A DNA stretch of 64,000 nucleotides. Source: Dromaius novaehollandiae (taxonomy: Eukaryota > Chordata > Aves > Casuariiformes > Dromaiidae). The position numbers and the translations under genes were made by a program. The DNA is taken from contig NC_088099.1 of NCBI RefSeq assembly GCF_036370855.1, forward strand, positions 21,295,501 to 21,359,500. Direction: 5' to 3'. Below the pieces are notes generated by a model. That model saw only the letters and a list, made by a program, of their open reading frames with translations, was not told the origin of the DNA and searched no databases. Shown piece by piece: positions 51,261 to 64,000 of the stretch; within the stretch, counting starts at the first letter, position 1; each line of letters opens with the position of its first letter.

Positions 51261-53049
51261 TCGCCTGAAGCAGGTGAACGAGCCGCGCTTTGTCTCTCTG
51301 AATGTGCGTGTAGCTAGCTGGAAGAAAGCACGACTGTGATTACCTCTCAGTAGAAGAAGGGTTAAGACAGTTACAATGGTTCAGCTAATCTGATAACTTG
51401 TTAAGTCAAGGTTAGCTTTAATATGAATCTGAACCCCTATTCTGCTTTAATGTCTGCAAGTGGAAGATATTAAGTACTTGTATAGTATACATGAAAACAA
51501 TTAGAAGTAAAGTAATTAATGCCTTTTCTTTGTAAACTCGGAACTGTTTCTTCTCAACTGCAAATAACCAAGATGATGCTAGGAGATGAATGGCATTTTG
51601 GCAACTAACTGTCTGTGTACTAGCTCTCAAGGTTGTTAAATGATTGAATCATCTCAGATGATTATACGGTAACTTATTCTTACAAATGTTCATATAAATA
51701 CGTTTTTGACAGATTCACTAGACCACAACACGAGACTAGTTTTTCTGCAAAATGTAGACGCTGAAATGCACATTTTTGGAGTGTTCTTTCTGCATTAGCT
51801 ACAGCTGCTGATGCAAACAGGCTTCTTGCGTGTGCGAACATGTCCAACAGAGACGTGTTTTTTAATTTCTGCAAAACCTCATAGCTAAACTTATGCAGAC
51901 CTGTTGTAATCTCTTGCCAAAGGCAACCAACCTCACTGTTGGAATGAATCCTTCTAAAATCATTGGTATCAAAGATTTTGCTAATCGCCTGTGCTTCATT
52001 CAAGTTTTTATTTATGACAACCACCATATGAACTGATTACGTAACTCTGAAATTTAAATCTACTGTCATCAGTCTTGGCATGGACAAGAAGAAAAAATCA
52101 TCACTTTATTTTTTCTAGGTTTAATTTCTGTTTAACTCATGCCAGTAGAAAATAAATATGCAAATACATGTTCAAAAGATTTTTTTGTTGTTGCTAGAGA
52201 AATTGTACTACAATTTCAATCCGTCAATACAGTCAAACTTTACATTTTAAAATACTATAGGGAAGAGATAAGAAATGTCAAAGTTATTTTATTCCAGCTG
52301 GGGAATGATAAGAACAAGATACAGTTTTCTGGACAGTTGGATAAACTAGAAAGTGGTTGCAGTTGCTGGTAATATGTGGATGAATGTGGTGAATAAATGG
52401 AATCTATTATCCTGTATGGGAAACTTGAATATAGAGAATTGGTTATAGTTTTGAAAAATGAGGGAGTTTTCTTTCCACCAGTACGGAAGCTTCTAGAAGG
52501 TAACCAGACATATGATTCTTGGTAAGATTAGCTAGTGTTATCTTGTTTTTCTGTATTGATTTTGTTAGATGTTTATTTCTCAATTTAAATACAGCAGGAA
52601 GGAAGAAGACCAGCAGGTAAGAAGTAACAGGAGTAGTCTTTCTGAGATGTGATGGAGCCACTTCTGAGAGGTGCAAGAAAGCACAAAGAGTAAGCAGATT
52701 TTTGTTTTTTAATTCTTCGTGATCTACTATTACTGAATATCACCTTATTTAGTGTAAAAGGATAACACTGAGCTTGGGTTGATGAGGAAGATTATTTTAA
52801 GCCGTGGTTACGTTTTCAGCCAGTTTGTTTTCGGGTTCTGGGTTTTTCAGCTGTTTCTGATCACTAGTTTTGTTCAAAAGTAAGCTATCATGTAGGCCAG
52901 CCCAAAATGGTCGTTCTCATAACAGGGAACAACCCCAAAACTCCCCTGCAAACCTTCCTAGAAGGCAAAGATTTATACTTTATCACTTTCTTAACTTTCT
53001 GTGTGGAAGGCTTTGCTCTTGGGACATAATACAAAATGAGCAACTCACA

Positions 53050-53840
53050 TAACAGAATCACTAGAAAAATAGAGCTGGTGGGGATCTCAAGTGAGAGTCA
53101 AATATGTCATTTAAGTCCGTTATTTCTTGTTCAGCTTCTCATAGGCATGGAGTTCAGAATTTGAAAACAGCTATCATGTCTCTCCTCAGTCATCTTTTCT
53201 TTAAACTAAACAGCCCTAATTCTTTCATTCTTACTTCACAGACTGTATTTTAAGATCATTCTTGCTCTGCCTTGAACTATCTCCTATGAACTATCTATTT
53301 TTGAACTGCAGTGCCCAATGGAGCGATACCAGTGCTAGTAGAACACCAAGTCTGTCCGTACAACTTGCTGGTATAATTTTGCTTGTAAGTCCCAGTACAT
53401 TCTTTGCCTTTTTTTTTTTTCTTTTTTTTTTGGGGGGTGGGGTGGGGAAGGAAATTGTTAGGTTGTATTTAGACTGTCATGGGCTACAGTTTAATCTTTG
53501 CAGAATTGCAACCTCAGCAGTTGTTATCATCCATTATTTGAGAAGTTAATTGTTCTTGGCTCGGCATAGGGTCTTCCACTTGTTTCTTATTGAATTAAAT
53601 CTCTGTTTTTCCCCAGGCTGTTTCTCCAATTTGTCAAGTTCATTTTATGTTTTAATTCTGTTCTCTAATGTGCTTACAGCCCCTTTCCTTGCCTCTCACC
53701 CTTTCCACTGGAGAGGTTGTGGGCACATTGCAAATTTAATAAGTGTAATTTTCATTTCATCATACAGGTCACTAGTTGAAAGCATAGAAGAATATCAGGC
53801 CCAGTACATACCTCTGTGGAACGCCATGTGATGCAGCTTT
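53050..53840 (-). mobile_element. Ancient CR1 LINE fragment, about 0.8 kb, antisense in NEBL intron 2
   Basis: On the + strand this reads as the reverse complement of CR1. It starts at a decayed 3' end (ACAGAATCACTAGAAAAATAG), then TTTAAACTAAACAGCCCTAA, a GAACTGCAGTGCCCAAT segment, TCCAATTTGTCAAGTTCATT, GCAAATTTAATAAG, and ends with CAGTACATACCTCTGTGGAA. It is the longest repeat in the window. A T-rich/G-rich tract interrupts it at 53409-53448. It is diverged and has no intact reverse transcriptase. Confidence 0.8.
53409..53448 (+). repeat. T-rich tract followed by G-rich tract
   Basis: Two T runs split by one C (53409-53431) are followed directly by a G-rich run (53432-53448). This low-complexity insertion lies inside the antisense CR1. 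Confidence 0.9.
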
Positions 53841-55704
53841 CCATTCTGATAGCGTGCAGTGATGAGTGAATGAATTACTTTATCTTCTCTAGCAATTCAT
53901 GGAGTGCTAGGTCAGGTGTTAAATTCTGCCTAAGAAGAGGGAAAATAAAATTATGAAATAACTTAATCATTGTTGATATTTGTGCAAACTCTGTTTAAAT
54001 ATTAGCGAGCACTTTTGTAGAGGAAAAAATACGTTCCTACTACTCAATGCTGTGGTTTCTTAATTGATTAACTGAGTATTAAGTCCAACTTAGTATTGAT
54101 AATATTCAGTAATGAGAAGAGTAAGACAAGAGGCCATGGCTATTTGCTAGAACTGTTGAAGGAGCTTCTTAGGAAAAATTTATCTAAGTCTCTGAAAGGT
54201 GTTTGTTACATATCTCTAAACTTCTTGAAGAAATGACATGCCAGAACACACTGTAGGAATTAAACTCTATGCAAGAGGTTGCGGGTGGTTGTGAAGGAGT
54301 TATTAAAGAGTTATCATTGCTGATGCTCAGTTCTTGGCAAGAGTTGGTCTACGTTTTGATCTCTGTTACTCTGAGTAATGGGATGCTAAAACACTTCTTG
54401 GGTTCCATTTCCACATATTCAGTTTGGCTGTGCCTTGATTTGATGTTTGAACAAGGCCTGCATATGATGCCTTGGTTACAGGCAAGTGCTGGTGCGTGTT
54501 CAGGGAAGGAATTGTCTGCTCCAACAGATCCCTTGGTTTGGATGGTTGCAAGCTGTGGAGAGCACCATGGAGTGCCACAGCTTAGCTGCAACCAACTTGT
54601 TTCCCTACTGGTGCAAATGAGGTGAAAAGCTGCCCTGAGGGCGATGGGCTGTTACGGGTTTTTCCCTCACAGTGGGTGGATTCCCAGATGAACCTGCTTG
54701 TCACCTCCAGTATCCCATGTCAGTATAGGCTCCATGTTTGGAATTCTTGTTTTCTAGTATTCTGCCCATTGGTGTAACAACTTCAAAGAGCCCATTACAA
54801 TTTCATGCTACTTAGGTCATTGCTGGGGAAAATAAATAGAAAGTGCAAGAATTAACACTGTGCATCTTATTTGTTATTTGTATTTTTAAGCAAGAATGCA
54901 ATATACATGATGTCTAAGGTTATATGCAAGAAATATTTGTAGGAATCCCTGCTGTGTGGAATCCTGATCCGTTGCCAGTATATGTCTTGGCTCAAGAAAA
55001 TACATGGTTTTAATTTGTATCGTCATTGGTCATCATAGACTGTAGATAATTTTTCCAGGGACAGGTATATGTGTCTCCCCAGTACCTGTTGTCACAGGAT
55101 AAAGAACAAGTATTCTTACAGAGCTATAGTTACTGAGAAAAAACATTTCTGAGTCAGAATTTCAGTAAGCATGATTTTCTTTGCTTGGTAATGTCTTGTC
55201 TGTGGTTGATATTCAATATAAACTTGATTTTTTTTTCTTGATATTTTTTACTTCCCATATTCAGACTTAAAGACAGATAAAGTTTGTTTCATTTATATTT
55301 ACTAAAATATTTAGGCAACAGAACAATAACAACAGATGAAATCTTGTGATTCTACATCATTTACTTATTTGCATTGCACAGCTTGAGCTTTGGAAGAGGT
55401 AATAACCAGTTGTACCAAGTCTGTGAAATCTTGATGGTATGTTTTGTTAATGGTTTTGTGATTTGACTGTTTGGGGGTTTTAAATGTTCTTATCCATATA
55501 ATTTCCTGTCACATTTTGCAAAGAATTTAAAAAATGTATTTTCACTTAGCTGCCGAGTTTGAAGTTCTGTGTTGCTGTGTTAATGCTGCTGATGGTCACA
55601 AGCAAACTTGCTCTCCTGGCAGACTTTATATTCTTTAAGGCTTGAAGGAAAATACTTGTGTGTTCCAACATTTCATGTCACTTTGAATTTTCAGAATAGA
55701 TGAT

Positions 55705-55758
55705 GTTGATGGAGAATAACAGCATCATGTCGTTGATAGAGAATAACAGCATCATGTC
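55705..55758 (+). repeat. Tandem duplication of a 27-bp unit
   Basis: Two adjacent 27-bp copies (55705-55731 and 55732-55758), starting GTTGAT and ending CATCATGTC, differ at one base (G/A). This looks like a recent small tandem duplication within intron 2. Confidence 0.95.
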
Positions 55759-58700
55759 AATCAGCTCAGTGTCAGTAAACATGTTTAGCTATTTACCGAT
55801 AACGTCATTGAAAGCTTGCCATAATTATCCAGACAACTTACAATCTTGGCTGAGTGGTCAATTAATGTTGTTTTTATAATTTTAAATGTTGTGGAACTCT
55901 TAACAGAAATCTTGCTAAATTTAGAAATTGCAGAGTTTAGACGGAGTGCAGAGTTCAGCTGTGTGATGTTTAGGTTCCTTAGGCAAGGCTTGCAGGGGAA
56001 AAGTTTATTTTAAGAAGAGATGCATGGATTACTTGTTGAATAACTGGTTTGTTTGAGTCCGAATTAACCAGTTCATGCTGCTCCTAGTTATGCAACCTCA
56101 AGTGGCAACTTTTTTTAAAAAAAACAAACCCAAAACAAAAGCATCAAGTTACATTCTTTTCCTTGGTTCACAGATCAGTTCATTTATTCTCCCTGTGCTT
56201 CTCTTTGTCTTTTGATAGAGGAGAGTCGAGCAAACTATTTTTGTTTGCTTTCCATTCTTGCAGGCTGAAGAGAGTGGGCTTGTTGCCTGTGTAACTTTTA
56301 TTTGTACCAGGAGGAATAGTCTGGATGTTTAATAGCGCAGGATTTTTAATCTCTCCTGTTTCCTCCCCCTGCCCCCCTTCTGTTCTTAGTTACAGTGGAA
56401 TTGTGTGACAGTATTTGATCCCGTACCATCTCAATATGGGGGAGGCCATGAAAATGTGCCGTCAATGTTATAGCTGAGAAGGGCTATAGCAGCATAGTTT
56501 TAAAAATGAAAAACTAATTGTAACTTGGCCGGTGATTATTTAAGCATGTATTGCAAAAGCTTTTTTGGGAACTCCATAGTTACTTTTTAAAGAGTGTTTC
56601 TTAAGATGTAAAATTGTATGAAAACAGTGTAAATTTCCTTCTTTTAAGATTTTATTTTACAGTTTCCAAAAATTCACATTAGATTTTTTTTTGCCTTAGG
56701 AGAGCAAATGTTTGGATTCATGTTCTGCCTCTCCAAATGGCAGAATTTTTCACACAGGTGTATTGGTATAATGCCAATATCACAAATTTTAAAATAAACT
56801 TGTACTGCGTTTTACTTTAGTTATTTTATATTCTGGGTACATATATTTTTTTTGAATTCAGCAAACTGAATGGTAATGGCTGTTTTGCTTTGTTCCAGTT
56901 TTACTCTGGAAGAATTCAAAGCTCAATACTGTTCCTTCTAACTTCAGAAAACTATAAATAGACATATTTAGGCAAAGATGAAAAATAAGATACTGCTCTT
57001 AGGCACTTATAGTTTAATTAACTCTAAGCTTCATGGAGAGGAGAAGTGTTAAGATGAGATAATTTGCATAATTAAACCTCCCCCCCCCAGTGTTGCTTTA
57101 TTTAAGTTTAAAAAAAGAGCCTATCCCTGCTGTACAGTGTAGAGTGTCATGTATTCACATGTTGTATAGCAGTAGTTATGCACGTCTGTCCCTGCAAGAG
57201 GGAAGAAATTCCTGGTTGGATTTGCCAGGACCCATAAAAAGAAAGGGGGCCAGCGTGAGTATTTGTACCAGCACAAGTGCTTACTAAGTGGTTGCCCAGG
57301 AAATTATTACTAGAGTAAGAACTGGCAGTGTGCTTGGTATGTAGCTATTTTGGAGGTTGCAGACCATGTTCTAAAAAACCTGCCTTAAAATATATATGTA
57401 GAAAACCAAAGCATCCTAAAGGACTCAGATTTGTTTTTGAAGCTATTGTATTGCTGTGTGCTTTGATACAGCAGTGATAGTGCTTTTATTGATGTTAATA
57501 TTTGATGGATGGAAGAGAAGTGAAATTGATGGAGGGGGTTGAGTAAAGAGAAGAAATGCCTGTTAAAAGAAGCTTGTTTGAAAAATAGTTGCTGTATGGT
57601 TTATCATGTAGGTGTATTTGATACAGATTTTGCTGCAATATAAAAAGGTCTGTGAGTTTTATTTCAAAATAGCTGATATGAAGTGTCAGGCTATCAGAAA
57701 ACGGATGCAGTTTGTTACAACAGTTATTAACATAACTTGTTGATATATTGTAGCATTAGCGCAAAATTGTTAGGAAGAATGGAGAAAAGGAAAACGAGGC
57801 TGAAGGAAACAATATCAGAGATATATTTAGAAGAAACAGTACTCCCTGCAACATCTGAAAAGGATTCACAGCCCTAGTAAATGAGGCTGAAAGATAAAGA
57901 AAGGAAAACCTACAGTGACGATGTGTGTACATATACAAGAAAAGATGAGTATACGTGCATGCAGAGAAAGAAAGGATGGAGAGAGAGAAAAGAGAAATAA
58001 TTACACAATTTATAAAAATGTTTATTGAGTTTTCCAATATAGCAGTACCAAACTAAAATTCTGAAATGGACATATTTTTGAGTATTTCATTAGGAATGAG
58101 GTATTCTCAGAATGGGTGATTAGTTGGATGATGACATGGATTTTAGTTCACTGTGTTTATTTTGATACAAAGAACTTTGGCTAGTCAAGGGAAATTAAAC
58201 ACACTTACTCTCAAGTAATGCACTTTGTAAACTACGAAGCTTACAATGTGTGGCTTACCATTGCGTCAAAAGTGTTGGGAATCCAGATCAGCAAGAATGG
58301 TGTCAGCTGGAGAAGAAAAAGTAGGACGGGGTAGGTGAGCTCTGATTGGGTTGATGGCTGGTCTACACCATTTCTGACTTCTCCATGCAGCCGGGTCTCT
58401 GTTCTTGCAGGTGTTGACACAGATTGTTTACTCACACTCTGATTTCTGTTAATTCTTTATCAATAATAAATTGATACTCAGTACTGTTCAAGAGATAACA
58501 TTATTATATAGAATATGATTTGTTTTATTTAACACTGAAGGTACTGAAGATTTAGTCTTTGTTTGAGGAAATTACAGTGAGAATTGTTATGAAGTTAGTA
58601 ATTCATCAGAAACTTCATTAAAATTGGATAAAATAAACTTTATCACCTAATTTTGTGCTTCCTAAAAATGTTTCAGTTCAGTGAAGCAGCAGACTACCAA

Positions 58701-60518
58701 ATGATGTCTCCATGAAGGTGAAAAACTTGAAGGGAGACTAAGAAATATGGTTAGAATTATGTGAAAATGAGAGTAGCTTGTCTGTATAGGTCTTCTGATA
58801 ATCCAGTGCAAGCAAGGTATATTGTGAACTGTCTTATTCCAATGAGATGAAGATGGATATTCTTCTGGGAGGAAATAACTTAGGTTGGTCTTGTTAAAGT
58901 TTTAAATTTATCAATTATAAACAACTCAGCACAGCCTGAAAATTATTTTTGGAGTATGTTTTTTAAATGTGACAGATCATCTGGTTCTATAGGCTATTAA
59001 GCTTCTCGGTACCAATGAATATTTTTGTAAAAGAAGGAAAACTTAAAAAATATTTTAAAATAGGAATTTATGTATTTGTTACTTCAGGAAGTTTGGAAGG
59101 ACATCTTGAAGTCTGAATACAACATGGTCAATCTTTACCTGTATTAATTCCTTATTATAAAGGCCCTCATTCAGGATGATTCTCCTCATTGTGGAGGAGA
59201 GACTGAGTAACATATAAATTCCTTGTACTGATTAAATGCTCAACTTTGACCAAGGTACTGCTGTTTCAAGCCTCATTTGGGACAGCAGCAGGAAATATTT
59301 CTTTTACTGCTCAAATGGCAATGTCTCCTATACAGAATAATACTGTATATGGAAAGCATTAACAAAAGGAAAATTTAAGTTTGCCAAGCTGGGTACAGAT
59401 CTGAAGGAGACAATAATTTGGTTTTAGAAGTTGAAGGAAATAGGGTAAAAATGGACATTTTTCTCCAATTTAACCTGATGGGAATGGCAGCCCCCCTTTT
59501 TCATGGCTTACCCCATCCTGCCTGTCCTTTCTGCTGTGCTATAGACATAGACTCTGACTGACTCTGTTAGGTTAGTAAATAGGCCCCTCTGTTTTCTTCT
59601 GCCATTTTTCTTTGAGCAGCTACAAAGCCTTCGTGCTGCTCAGTTTTGGATGTCTCCTGTCTCGCTGCTGTGCTTCACTTCGGAACTGTTTGTATCCATC
59701 TCATCTCAACTGGAAATGTTGCAAGGTCTCCTGTTGGTGTGTATCTTCAGAAGGTTTGATGAAATAAGGCAATATTTAACAATTGGGATAACAGATAATA
59801 CTACATGCCTTTAATATTGACTGTCTGTCTTACACTAAAGAAATTGGAACTGGACAGCCAAGAACAGTCTGATTAAAATGAATCTTCTAAATTGATATTA
59901 TATAAGCTTAATTAATATTAATTATTACTAGGGGCTGTTAATTTTATACCTTCTCTGAAATTTTTCATTTTAACAATTTCATACCAGGAAATGTTTTTCA
60001 TGGATGTGACAATTTCAGCTTTTTCTCCCTGTACAAATTTGTTATTTTAACTCTCTTGCTTTTATTGTGGTAGAATGCTTAATTTCAGAGACAAACTGTT
60101 TAGCTTTGTCACTTAGATTTATTTTGCTTAGGTGTATTTTACCAAAGCATATATTATCAAAACATTAAAATATTATACATCCTAATTATATAGATTAATT
60201 TTATTATAGTTGTACATTACATTTAGTGTTATGATAACTTATGAATGAGAACATATAAAGGTGGAAGAAGATAACAGACATTCTCTTTATGAGCCGGGCA
60301 TTGTAATACAGCTTATGAAGAACAGTCATTTTAAGAGAAAAGTATCTTTTGAAGACAACTTTGAACATTTTAAAAGATTATTCCAGATCACAATTCCTTC
60401 TAGAAAAGATCTGTTTTCCCAATCACGTGTAACGTTAAGAATGCTTTGAGTACGTTCACGGAGCTGAATGTGAGAAGCTCTACTGCTCCCTAATGTGTTC
60501 TTTTCTTTTCTTGCTTTC

Positions 60519-60537
60519 TTTTTTTTTTTTTTTTTTT
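60519..60537 (+). repeat. Poly-T run (19 T) in a pyrimidine tract
   Basis: A 19-T run within a longer T/C-rich tract (about 60499-60549) ending in TTTAG. It could look like a splice acceptor, but no recognisable exon follows. Confidence 0.95.
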
Positions 60538-63500
60538 CCTTTTCCTTTAGGATGCTCATAGTATTAATGTCTCTATGGAGCACTTTCACACACGGACATG
60601 ATAGCTGCAATAGTCTCCAATTTTTATCTTCTCATTAGACATGTTCCTCTAATTTTATGAGGGCCATATTAGCAACTGTGTTGTTTCTTTTTTATATAGG
60701 TTTCAATTAACATTTCTGGTCCATTGCTCATTACTTAAATATGCCAAGAAATGTGTTGGAAAGACTATCCCCCAAAAATCTGTTGAATAGTACCTTGGAA
60801 GAGGAGTATTACATGGAACATAGTTAACTCCAAAGAACTCCAAGACTGGTAAAATACTTAAAAAGACAGTACTTCAATATATTCTAATTTGTTTTTCTCC
60901 CAAGCACTTAGAATTAATTTAATTTGAATCATATTCCTTCCTTTCTATGTTTTTTGTCCCTATATGATTATTCTGGAAGGTTTTGGCTCAAGTTCTAAAA
61001 CTGATAGTATGTCAGCTGGAATTTTTGGTCTTGGAATGAAAATATAAAAACTTAGTCCTGTAGCTCAGAAGGCTTCCCTGGAAGCTTGAATATCTTCTGT
61101 AATCACACGTGTGGGTAATATACTGCTAGAATGGAGACTATGCCATTAAATATAATTTAATACTTGTTAATCATGTTTTACATCCTATGAGTGATCATTA
61201 TGTATATGAGAGAAAGCTTTAAGAGATGAGTCAGTATCTCTTATTTTCATTTTTGGCTTTTCTCACCTGAGGTATGGACTAATGCCAGTTTGTACTACAT
61301 TGCTAGAACAGCTCTGCCCCATACCCGCAGTGATACAAAAATGGTAATTTAGATAATGTCTCTGAAAAGTAGTTGAAGTAAGGCAGTATCTAGTCTACGT
61401 TTTATTTTCCCTGTGGAAGGAATTAAGAAGCGGATCCTTCTGTGCTTTTTTTTGGGTGTTCAGTTTGTCACACTTTTCCTAGCAGGAGAGGCATGTGCTC
61501 AGTGGAGTATCTCCTTGTTTGTGGTTGTTGTGTGTTACATCTTTTTTGATTTCATTTTTACTGTAAGCAGAACAGCTTTTATTGGCCTTAAACCTTTCCT
61601 TGGTACACATCAGGATAGTGGAGAATATGGTTAATTTATACTTAAAGTGACATAAAATATTAAGATCCGTAATCATTTCTATGAGGCAAGAAATCTGTAA
61701 AGCAGTGGGGAGAGAACTACTTGCTGGATGATACCAGTGGCGCAAACAGTAGTGTGTTGAAGTACACCCTGGCTGAAACAGGAGTGGGGAAATAGAGAAA
61801 AGTGACATTCCAGGAAAGCTGAAATATAGATTAAGCTGTCACTGCATGAGAACTCAGAGTGGAAAGGGCACTGCACATATAATATGTTCATTAAATGTTT
61901 AAAACAGGCAAAAGAACTTAAAAATCATGACTGCATAATGCTGGCAAGTTTCCTTTTCTACACGAGTTAAATGACTCTGCTTGCCATAGTAGCTGAGAGC
62001 CTGCCAGGAGTGCATTAAGTAACATGATTAATGTCTGTCACATGTTTATTTTCTCATCCCCTCCCCAGCAGGAGATGCATGTAGTGCAGTGCGTTTTCCT
62101 TTGTAGGTTTAAGGAAAACAGGACTGTTTGTGAAGATGTGCATATATATATGTAAAAGAAGACAGTGCCAAAGAAATGGGACATATCCTTGGAACAGAAA
62201 GAGTTTGTGATGGTCCCGAGCTCCCGGAAACAGGGCCGCTTATGGAACGAATTTCTTCAAGGAAGCTTCTGCCTCCATCGCGGAGGAGTTTTGTTGTTAT
62301 TGAAGAGACTTCTAGTGAGCCAGAAAAAGTATAATGGAAAATCAGTCTTCATCCATTAAATTTCGGTTGCCTTTTTAGATATTTTGCCAATATTTTGTTC
62401 AAGATGAGGACAGGTAACTCGAGATTGGTTTGAAACTCTCTGGGAAGCCAGCACTGAGTATGGGAGGAAGCCTTCACGGGCATGGGATAAGCGCTGTTGC
62501 TTGGAGGTATTCTGCTGCGCCCTCCCTGCGGCAGAGCTCCCTAATGTTACTTGATGCTGCCTGGGGAATGTCCAAGAGTTAGAATTGTGGGGACAGGTAT
62601 ATCAAATGTAGTCAGTTATTAGAAAGCTGTTTATATTTAACTGTAGTTGTGGCTGGAAGAAGGCTTTTTATATTTGAAGTGCAGCAAAAAAAAATTAATC
62701 TTTTCTCTCTTAAAGTTTTCTTCTTTCATGCTAGCAATATGAGCATAAAATTCTTACCTAATAGTTTTAATAATTAATAATACATTATTTAAAGTAGTCT
62801 AGATTTTTGTATATTTTGGATAGCATTAAATGGAAGAACGAGATGCATGTGACAAATAATGAAACTCATTTGAAGAAGTTTCTGTTTTTTTAATCTGAAA
62901 AATATACCAGGGTTGTTAGATCACTGCATGGTTCATTGTACAAAAATGTGTTGATTGTACACAAAATCTACTTGGGAGTAGAAATACCTACAACTGATAG
63001 ACATGGATTTACATGTTCTAAATATATAAGTTTTTTTCAACAACCATAAAACTAGACAGACTTTTTTCTTTTAATATGAACATGTTCCACTCTCTTCGAC
63101 TATTAAATATGATGTTGTATTTGAGTATTGTTACCTTGGAATTTTAATCTCATTTACACAAGGTCTTGGTTACAGTTGCTTAGTAACACATTGCAGAAAC
63201 AGATTTGTTGATTTATGATAATATATCTACAATATCCTTATAATTAAATATGTTGGAAGGAAGGCAAGTACACAATGTGGGTGTATATTTCAGCTCAATT
63301 TTTCTAATAACCTCCATCTTCACAATATATCCCACAGTAAGTGTCTTCCTATTATATAACTTACGTAACCTGTGACTCATTTTTGTACATTGTTTTGTCT
63401 TAGTTTTAGCTCCTGCTGATTTGCTCCCTTCAAACACTGCAATTTGTAGGTCAGCCTGCAAACCTGAGTTTTACCAATTTACTTTTGTGGGACTGCAATT

Positions 63501-64000
63501 CCAACGTGGTAGTTACTTTGCAGTACTTGTGTTAATATCAAGAACAAACTGATAGATGGAGGGAAGCTCATGGTTCATTTTACAGTGTTACACTTGCATT
63601 CCCAGAAGAGAGAAGTGTTTTAGAGATTAAGCGCCATGAGACTTGTAAAACAGCATTTTTGACAGTTAAAGGAAGTATCCAGAGAAGTGTTGGCTGCTGA
63701 ATGTGTTTAAGTATTTGCAATTAGTGTATTTTAAGGTTTCCTGAAATGTTTAAGGTCTTTATTTCTTTGCAAACAGTTCTTAAGATGTCTGTTGAACTTC
63801 TCTGTAATATTTTGCAGAAGAATTCAGCAACTGAGAAATTTCTAGCAGTGGTATGCTTTCTGTGTAAAAAGTCTAGGAAAGCAAAAATTAAGCAAGCACC
63901 TCTGAGACAGATGGAGTGTTATTAAAATCCTGGAGACTGCTTTAAACACAGACCCAACCAAAGAAAAAATGCAAATAAATGTAACAAACTTATAAATAAA

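Larger units (their letters stand above)
47612..64000 (+). other. NEBL: NEBL intron 2, 5' part (runs off the window)
   Basis: After the exon 2 donor, I found no sequence on the + strand encoding the expected exon 3 start (His-Tyr-Pro-Lys-Gln-Ser-Phe, then the first nebulin-like repeat). Intron 2 therefore seems to be at least 16.4 kb long. The stretch is AT-rich and noncoding, with a possible MIR relic, an antisense CR1, homopolymer runs and a short tandem duplication, each listed separately. Between them I see nothing recognisable. The reading was by eye, so a short diverged exon could have been missed. Confidence 0.75.

Noticed and set aside
60499-60560. Splice acceptor for a NEBL exon (long pyrimidine tract then TTTAG)
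   Set aside because: The sequence after the AG does not encode the expected LASP2 exon 3 residues.
62165-62359. 64-codon frame with somewhat higher CpG content in intron 2
   Set aside because: No known protein motif and no clear splice context; not distinguishable from chance.

Overview
The window looks like AT-rich vertebrate nuclear DNA, most likely from a bird. Three kinds of evidence support this: sparse, mostly old repeats; fragments of CR1 LINEs, including the typical avian/reptilian 3' end (about 16.05-16.24 kb); and one intron-split gene behind a CpG-island promoter. Almost all open reading frames here are short chance frames in noncoding DNA.

The only protein-coding gene I can support is the start of NEBL, in its short LIM-containing isoform (LASP2, or LIM-nebulette), on the + strand. 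A TATA-less CpG island (about 45.77-47.06 kb) holds the promoter, the 5'UTR and coding exon 1 (46525-46593, residues 1-23). A 923-bp intron follows, then coding exon 2 (47517-47611, residues 24-54 plus two bases of codon 55). Joined, these give the LIM zinc-binding domain with seven of its eight zinc ligands. The last ligand, the nebulin repeats and the SH3 domain must lie beyond base 64000, because the rest of the window (47612-64000) reads as intron 2.

Layout: 1-3.2 kb holds two small CpG-rich patches of unknown role in AT-rich DNA. 3.2-13 kb is mostly featureless, apart from a GC-rich patch at 6.24-6.68 kb. 13.1-16.3 kb is a cluster of old repeats: an antisense CR1, two tRNA-derived SINE-like segments and two sense CR1 3' ends. 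16.3-45.7 kb is non-genic upstream DNA with a MIR-like relic, a few candidate regulatory motifs, another GC-rich patch at 36.84-37.03 kb and a perfect 24-bp palindrome at 42.16 kb. 45.77-47.6 kb is the NEBL promoter and first two coding exons. 47.6-64 kb is intron 2, with a possible MIR relic, an approximately 0.8-kb antisense CR1 and a 27-bp tandem duplication.

I see no rRNA, convincing tRNA, CRISPR array, intact mobile element or clear provirus. The observations most worth checking are an upstream ORF whose stop overlaps the NEBL start codon (ATGA), a G-rich tract just behind the exon 1 splice donor, a palindromic AP-1 site in the promoter, and the unexplained CpG-rich patches 43-45 kb upstream. 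I found no convincing new biological system.
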